Source of the DNA: a bacterium
GTDB taxonomy: Bacteria > Zixibacteria > MSB-5A5 > CAIYYT01
DNA length: 64,000 nucleotides
Reading direction: 5' to 3'
Assembly: GCA_016708315.1 (NCBI GenBank)
Contig: JADJGC010000003.1
Coordinates: forward strand, 310,001 to 374,000
Shown: positions 59,662 to 64,000 of the stretch, one piece after another
How positions within the stretch are numbered: position 1 is the first letter of the stretch
How the letters are laid out: each line of letters opens with the position of its first letter
Translations under genes and position numbers: made by a program
Notes under the pieces: model-generated
Databases searched by the model: none
What the model saw: the letters and a program-made list of their open reading frames with translations, nothing else
Told to the model about the DNA's origin: nothing

Positions 59662-59733
59662 GATTGTAACACGAACATAGATTTTGGGTTAGCAATAAAA
59701 CGTAGCTAAGTTTGGAAATCTTGATTCACTATT

Positions 59734-60039
59734 ATGGAAGATAAAAAACAGACTGTGACGGTTAACATTTACGGCGAGGATTATCCGATTCGGGGGGATG
59801 CTGATTCTGCATATATTGTTCAGGTTGCATCCTATCTCGACGCAAAGATGCGCGAAGTCGCACAGCGTAACGGCAATAAGTCTGCGTCGAAAGTTGCCAT
59901 TTTGGCAGCAATGAACATAACCGATGAGTTGTTTCGGGCGCGTCGCGCCTCTTCTGCAGAAGTGAAGACTATTGAGGAAAAGACGCAGACTATTTTAGAG
60001 TGGCTTGAGGCAAAATTGCCCTCCGAGCCGTCGCGTTGA
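59734..60039 (+). CDS. zapA: cell division protein ZapA
   Basis: A 101-residue ZapA, which cross-links FtsZ filaments at midcell. It begins with the family pattern VTVNIYGEDYPIRGDADSAYIVQVASYLDAKM, with the globular domain in residues 1-60 (SKVAILAAMNITDELFRA) and a C-terminal coiled coil. It sits between the ZapB-like gene and rny, as in many bacteria where zapA follows pheT. No 6S RNA is apparent after it. Confidence 0.93.
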   Translation: MEDKKQTVTVNIYGEDYPIRGDADSAYIVQVASYLDAKMREVAQRNGNKSASKVAILAAMNITDELFRARRASSAEVKTIEEKTQTILEWLEAKLPSEPSR

Positions 60040-60104
60040 TTTCTCGTCCAACTCCTACCCTACGTCAGCTTCTCCCAAAATCGTTCTTTTAATATATAAC
60101 GTGT

Positions 60105-60128
60105 CCGGGATCATATTCTGTTTCCCGG
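60105..60128. other. hairpin in the rny leader
   Basis: CCGGGA (60105-60110) and TCCCGG (60123-60128) form a 6-bp stem with a 12-nt loop, 13 nt upstream of the rny ATG and close to its ribosome-binding site. It could tune rny translation or be an RNase Y cleavage target. Confidence 0.4.
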
Positions 60129-60141
60129 GCGGGAGAGTAAC

Positions 60142-61707
60142 ATGTCGGAATACTACCTCCTCATCATTGGGATAGTTGGCGCTGCCATTATTGCAGTCGT
60201 TGTCACCTATCTGCTGGCGAGTAAGGCATCCTTCGGCAGAATCAAGCGCGCCGAGAATGAGGCGAAGAAGATTGTCGAGGACGCTCTCAGAGACGCGGAG
60301 ATCAAGAAAAAAGAAGCATTGCTGGAAGCCAAAGACGAATGGTACAAGGCTAAAGTCTCTTTTGAACGTGAACTCCAAAACAAGAAGACCGAGTTTCAAA
60401 AACAAGAGAAGAAGCTTTCGGAAAGGGAACTCAATCTCGATCGGAAAGTGGACATTCTCGATAAGAAAGAAAAAGACTACGTCAACAAAGAAAAGGTCCT
60501 TCAGCATCGTGAGACTGGAATTGGGAAGCGAGAGAAGGAGCTTGAACAGCTTGTCGCGGATCAAAATAAGCAGTTAGAGCGCATTGCTCAAATGTCCGCG
60601 GAAGAAGCCAAGAAAGTGTTGATGGACAATCTCATTGGCCAGGCTAAGATGGAATCTGCGGCATTGGTTAAGGAGATCAAGGAGCGGGCAGAAATGCAGG
60701 CCGAGAAGGAAGCCAAGGAGTTCATTATCCAGGCAATCTATCTCTGCGCTGCCGAGCACACTGTTGAGTCGACTGTCTCAGTCGTGCCGTTACCGACCGA
60801 TGAAATGAAAGGTCGTATTATCGGACGCGAATGTCGCAATATTCGCTCTTTTGAGACTCTCACCGGAGTCGATGTCATAGTTGACGATACACCAGAGGCG
60901 GTAATTTTGTCGGCTTATGATCCTGTGCGCCGCGAGATTGCGAGAATGGCTCTTGAGAAACTGGTTACTGATGGACGTATCCATCCGACCAGAATCGAAG
61001 AAGTCGTTGAAAAAGCGCAGAAGGAAATGGCGATCATGGTCCGCGAAGCCGGCGAGCAAGCTTGCTTTGAGCTTGGACTGCATGGCCTACATGATGACGT
61101 AATCAACTTGATGGGCAAACTCAACTATCGAACGAGTTACGGCCAAAATGTGCTTGGACATGTCAAGGAAGTCGCGATGCTTTGTGCATTGATGGCATCA
61201 GAGCTTGGCCTCGATCCAGAACTGGCGAAGCGTGCAGGGTTCTTGCACGACATCGGCAAGGCGATTGATCGCGAGACTGAAGGAACACATACCCAGATTG
61301 GTATGGCGTTCTTACGCAAGTACAACGAGCACGAGTATGTGATCAATGCCGTTGGTTCGCACCACAACGATATACCGCATATTTCGCCGTACGATGTTCT
61401 TGTTCAGGCAGCTGATGCGATTTCTGGCGCGCCTCTTGGCGCCCGTCGTGAACCGCTGGAAGGCTACATCAAGCGGCTTGAGAAGCTTGAAGAGCTGGCG
61501 GACGGATTCAAAGGCGTAGCGAAAGCGTACGCCATCCAAGCCGGACGCGAGGTGCGTGTTATCGTCGAGAATAATGAAATCGACGATATCGGTGCTTCAG
61601 TTTTGGCGAGTGATATAGCACGCAAGATCGAATCGGAAATGGAATATCCGGGCCAGATCAAGGTTACAGTCATCCGCGAATCGCGTTCTATCGAGTACGC
61701 GAAGTAG
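60142..61707 (+). CDS. rny: ribonuclease Y
   Basis: A membrane-anchored endoribonuclease that initiates mRNA decay, 521 residues. N-terminal transmembrane helix (residues about 5-27), long charged coiled coil (about 35-195), KH RNA-binding domain (from GRIIGRECRNIRSFETLTG near 223) and a metal-dependent HD domain with AGFLHDIGKAID (His and Asp near 368-369) and VGSHHNDIPH. GGGAGAG precedes the ATG. It is directly followed by ymdB, the conserved rny-ymdB pair. Confidence 0.96.
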   Translation: MSEYYLLIIGIVGAAIIAVVVTYLLASKASFGRIKRAENEAKKIVEDALRDAEIKKKEALLEAKDEWYKAKVSFERELQNKKTEFQKQEKKLSERELNLDRKVDILDKKEKDYVNKEKVLQHRETGIGKREKELEQLVADQNKQLERIAQMSAEEAKKVLMDNLIGQAKMESAALVKEIKERAEMQAEKEAKEFIIQAIYLCAAEHTVESTVSVVPLPTDEMKGRIIGRECRNIRSFETLTGVDVIVDDTPEAVILSAYDPVRREIARMALEKLVTDGRIHPTRIEEVVEKAQKEMAIMVREAGEQACFELGLHGLHDDVINLMGKLNYRTSYGQNVLGHVKEVAMLCALMASELGLDPELAKRAGFLHDIGKAIDRETEGTHTQIGMAFLRKYNEHEYVINAVGSHHNDIPHISPYDVLVQAADAISGAPLGARREPLEGYIKRLEKLEELADGFKGVAKAYAIQAGREVRVIVENNEIDDIGASVLASDIARKIESEMEYPGQIKVTVIRESRSIEYAK

Positions 61708-61716
61708 GCGGACGAA

Positions 61717-62538
61717 TTGCGGATACTCTTTATAAGCGATGTCATGGGCAAACCTGGGAGATGGATCATCTCCCAGATGCTCCGTGACTTCAAAGCCGAA
61801 AAACGGATCGACTATACAATCTGCAACGTTGAAAACGCAGCCGGGGGATTCGGTGTAACACGAGAAATGTCGAGAAAGATGTTTTCGTACGGCATCGACA
61901 TGCAAACCTCAGGCAACCACATTTGGGATCGCGAAGAAATCCGCGACTACCTCAATGGAGGACCAAAACTCCTTAGACCTGCGAACTTTCCTTCGGGAGC
62001 ACCGGGTAGCGGACTTTACATCGACAAGCTCGCCGATGGTCGCACAATAGCGACAATCAATCTACAGGGTCGTGTCTATATGAAAGACATAGACTGTCCG
62101 TTCAAGACTGCGGATGGTGAACTTGCGGTACTCAACAAACAGACCAATATTGTGTTCGTCGACTTTCATGCCGAGACCACGTCGGAGAAGCAGGCGTTGG
62201 CCTATTATCTTGATGGCCGGGTGTCGGTAGTAGTCGGCACACATACGCATATCCAAACAGCAGACGAAAAAATCTTGCCGAACGGTACAGCCTACATCAC
62301 GGATGGTGGAATGACCGGACCGCATGATTCGATCATCGGCATGAAACACGATGCGGCGATTAAGCGCTTCTTGACGGGGATGCCATATAAATTCTCAGTA
62401 GCGATGGATGATGTCAAGATGCAGGGAATCATCGCCGAGGTGGATGACCAAACGGGCAAGGCAATCAGCATCGAGCGGTACTCTTTGAACGCCCCGGACG
62501 GAACCAACGCCTCGCTTTCTGATGACAAGGAACCATGA
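61717..62538 (+). CDS. ymdB: YmdB family metallophosphoesterase (TIGR00282)
   Basis: A 273-residue calcineurin-like phosphodiesterase, active on cyclic 2',3'- or 3',5'-nucleotides in Bacillus, where it affects RNA turnover and motility decisions. The metal-ligand motifs are all seen: LFISDVMGKPGR, CNVENAAGGFG, TSGNHIWD, DFHAETTSEK, GTHTHIQTAD and DGGMTGPHDSIIGM. It begins with TTG 9 nt after rny. Its stop overlaps folD by 4 nt (ATGA). Confidence 0.95.
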   Translation: MRILFISDVMGKPGRWIISQMLRDFKAEKRIDYTICNVENAAGGFGVTREMSRKMFSYGIDMQTSGNHIWDREEIRDYLNGGPKLLRPANFPSGAPGSGLYIDKLADGRTIATINLQGRVYMKDIDCPFKTADGELAVLNKQTNIVFVDFHAETTSEKQALAYYLDGRVSVVVGTHTHIQTADEKILPNGTAYITDGGMTGPHDSIIGMKHDAAIKRFLTGMPYKFSVAMDDVKMQGIIAEVDDQTGKAISIERYSLNAPDGTNASLSDDKEP

Positions 62539-63431
62539 GCGCGCAGATTATTGACGGCAACGAGACATCCAAACAAATCAAGGATGAGCTTAAGCTCGAA
62601 GTTGAAGCCTTGGCCAAGCAGGGAATCGTTCCGGGCTTAGCCGCTGTGTTGGTCGGGAATGACGCTGCATCTGAGATTTACGTAACCTCAAAAGCAAAGA
62701 ACTGCAAGAAGGTTGGAATCTACTCCGAAGTCATTAAACGACCGGCCGAGACTACTCAACAAGAGCTTTACGAACTCTTGGATTCGCTAAATCAAAATCC
62801 GAAAATTTCTGGCATATTGCTCCAGTCCCCAATTCCAAAGCATCTTGATGAGTTCGCTGCGTGTTTGCGGATCGATCCTATCAAAGACGTCGATGGTTTT
62901 CACCCGGATAATGTGGGGCGACTGTTAATCGGTGAGCCGCGTTACCAGTCATGCACACCGTTTGGCGTGATCGAGTTATTGAAGCGTTACAAGATTGAGA
63001 TGAAGGGGAAAGAGGTCGTCATTGTGGGGCGCTCCAACATAGTCGGAAAGCCGCTCGCTGCAATGATGATGCAAAAATGGCCGGCTACCAATGCCACCGT
63101 TACAATCTGCCACTCTGCGACCCGCGACATATTTGCACACACCAAGCGCGCCGATGTTGTTGTCACTGCACTCGGCAAGCCGGAATTCCTGCGCGGAGAG
63201 AATCTCAAGGATGGGGCAGTTGTCATCGATGTCGGAATAAACCGTGTCGAAGACGCCAGCGTTGAAAAGGGCTACCGTGTTGTCGGCGATTGTCATTTTG
63301 AATCGTGTGCCGCGAAGGCGTCCTGGATTACGCCGGTACCGGGAGGTGTCGGTCCGATGACAATCGCAATGCTGCTGACCAACACAGTGATGGCGGCACG
63401 GCTTCAAGCTGAAGCTTTGGGTACAAATTAG
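62535..63431 (+). CDS. folD: methylenetetrahydrofolate dehydrogenase/cyclohydrolase FolD
   Basis: A bifunctional cytoplasmic enzyme of one-carbon metabolism, 298 residues, interconverting methylene-, methenyl- and formyl-tetrahydrofolate. Features: SEIYVTSKAKNCKKVGI with the catalytic Lys, LQSPIPKHLDE, KDVDGFHPDNVGRL, the Rossmann EVVIVGRSNIVGKPLA and PVPGGVGPMTIAMLLTNTV. ATG overlaps the ymdB stop, so it belongs to the same transcript. Confidence 0.97.
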   Translation: MSAQIIDGNETSKQIKDELKLEVEALAKQGIVPGLAAVLVGNDAASEIYVTSKAKNCKKVGIYSEVIKRPAETTQQELYELLDSLNQNPKISGILLQSPIPKHLDEFAACLRIDPIKDVDGFHPDNVGRLLIGEPRYQSCTPFGVIELLKRYKIEMKGKEVVIVGRSNIVGKPLAAMMMQKWPATNATVTICHSATRDIFAHTKRADVVVTALGKPEFLRGENLKDGAVVIDVGINRVEDASVEKGYRVVGDCHFESCAAKASWITPVPGGVGPMTIAMLLTNTVMAARLQAEALGTN

Positions 63432-63516
63432 GCTTCAGGTTCGGTCTGCAAATTCAACGACTCCAAGCACATAAACTGACTTTTTGAAATCCATGCAATC
63501 TGAAAGGAACAATTCA

Positions 63517-64000
63517 ATGGACTCCCGTTCGGCAATCAAATTATGGTCTATTCGGAGCTACGTTATCGCAGCATTCTGTGCTGTGACAGTCGTTATCATG
63601 CCTGCCATAGGCGAGGCACAGCAGCGCCAGCAGCCTAAACCGACCAATCTGCAGGTGTTGGACAGCACGATATCGCACGATGAACTTATTGATCAGATGG
63701 GCAAGTTCACGAACGCGCTGGGAGTGGGCTGCGATTTTTGCCATTCTCCCAGCAAGGATCCCAACAGCCGCGACATGGATTTTGCCTCGGATGCCAAGAA
63801 AGAAAAGCTGGTTGCCCGTGCTATGATGAAGATGACCAGAGATATCAACGGAACGTATTTGGCAAATGCCACCGGACTCGAAGCTCCATTAGTGGCAGTC
63901 GAATGCATGACTTGCCATCGGGGTCAGACTGAGCCAATACAGCTTACAGATCTGCTTTCCAAGGCTCTGGCTGAGAAGGGCATGGCTGCTGCTGATTCGA
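63517..64000 (+). CDS. c-type cytochrome, reaction-centre-subunit-like (partial)
   Basis: The frame is open from ATG 63517 to the window edge (161 codons), with AAAGGA 8 nt upstream. A signal peptide (about residues 12-34, ending GEAQ) is followed by two haem-binding CxxCH motifs, CDFCH and CMTCH. The segment MGKFTNALGVGCDFCHS, DFASDAKKEKLVARAMMKM and VECMTCHRG resembles the soluble c-type cytochromes related to the photosynthetic reaction-centre cytochrome subunit that occur in many non-phototrophs. Periplasmic electron transfer is likely. The C-terminus is missing from this window. Confidence 0.85.
   Translation, partial: MDSRSAIKLWSIRSYVIAAFCAVTVVIMPAIGEAQQRQQPKPTNLQVLDSTISHDELIDQMGKFTNALGVGCDFCHSPSKDPNSRDMDFASDAKKEKLVARAMMKMTRDINGTYLANATGLEAPLVAVECMTCHRGQTEPIQLTDLLSKALAEKGMAAADS

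Noticed and set aside
1..64000. CRISPR arrays, insertion sequences, prophage or integrase genes
   Set aside because: I looked for regularly spaced repeats, transposase motifs and attachment-site repeats and saw none.

Overview
The window is 64 kb of bacterial chromosome, about half GC, densely coded and mostly on the + strand. A diderm is indicated by P- and L-ring flagellar genes, lipoproteins and a multihaem-type cytochrome c. The mixture of an archaeal-type HMG-CoA synthase/thiolase/DUF35 module, FliW-CsrA control of flagellin, an enlarged flagellin and an infC-rpmI-rplT-pheST-zapA-rny-ymdB-folD backbone suggests a deep-branching member of the FCB side of Bacteria (Zixibacteria-like). That placement is inference. 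There are no rRNA genes, CRISPR arrays or insertion sequences.

Layout: (1) 1-13.8 kb, housekeeping and small accessory genes: HAD hydrolase, GT2, SurE, an MhqO/MhqD-like pair, a FemAB-like acyltransferase, YajQ, DUF1579 and DUF1573 proteins, leucyl aminopeptidase plus GpmA, YciI, small zinc-ribbon proteins, a cupredoxin lipoprotein whose domain looks circularly permuted, a thioredoxin-like lipoprotein and two unknown proteins. (2) 13.8-14.5 kb, a block of G/C homopolymers that looks like damaged assembly. (3) 14.7-21.7 kb, an acyl-CoA operon: archaeal-type HMG-CoA synthase, thiolase, DUF35, methylcrotonyl-CoA carboxylase (carboxyltransferase, biotin carboxylase, biotin carrier) and methylglutaconyl-CoA hydratase. 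Together they connect methylcrotonyl-CoA, HMG-CoA and acetyl-CoA, as in leucine breakdown. (4) 22.2-31.8 kb, a sigma-54-type promoter followed by flgF-G-A-H-I-J, flgN, flgK, csrA, flgL and fliW. (5) 31.9-42.8 kb, seven tightly packed genes for glycan building and transfer (two TPR-glycosyltransferases, acyltransferase, epimerase, radical SAM, double glycosyltransferase, DegT aminotransferase) lying between fliW and the flagellin gene. (6) 42.8-50.6 kb, a structured leader with CsrA-like sites, then fliC, flaG, fliD, fliS, a FlgN/FliT-type chaperone, a FlgM-like protein and an HDOD protein. (7) 50.8-52.6 kb, a DegT aminotransferase and a PglC-like sugar transferase. (8) 52.6-64 kb, tRNA-Val, thrS, infC-rpmI-rplT-pheS-pheT, zapB-like, zapA, rny, ymdB, folD and a partial cytochrome c.

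The motility genes read as one regulated programme. Rod, ring, hook-junction and regulatory proteins (CsrA, FliW) are made first. A probable flagellin-modification pathway follows, then filament, cap and chaperones from a leader on which CsrA could repress fliC until FliW is released from flagellin.

Several genes carry lesions that may be real or may come from assembly: flgI (internal deletion plus frameshift), the HMG-CoA synthase (missing internal segment and homopolymer C-terminus) and thrS (one in-frame amber codon). Two GC-homopolymer stretches nearby favour assembly error for at least some of them.
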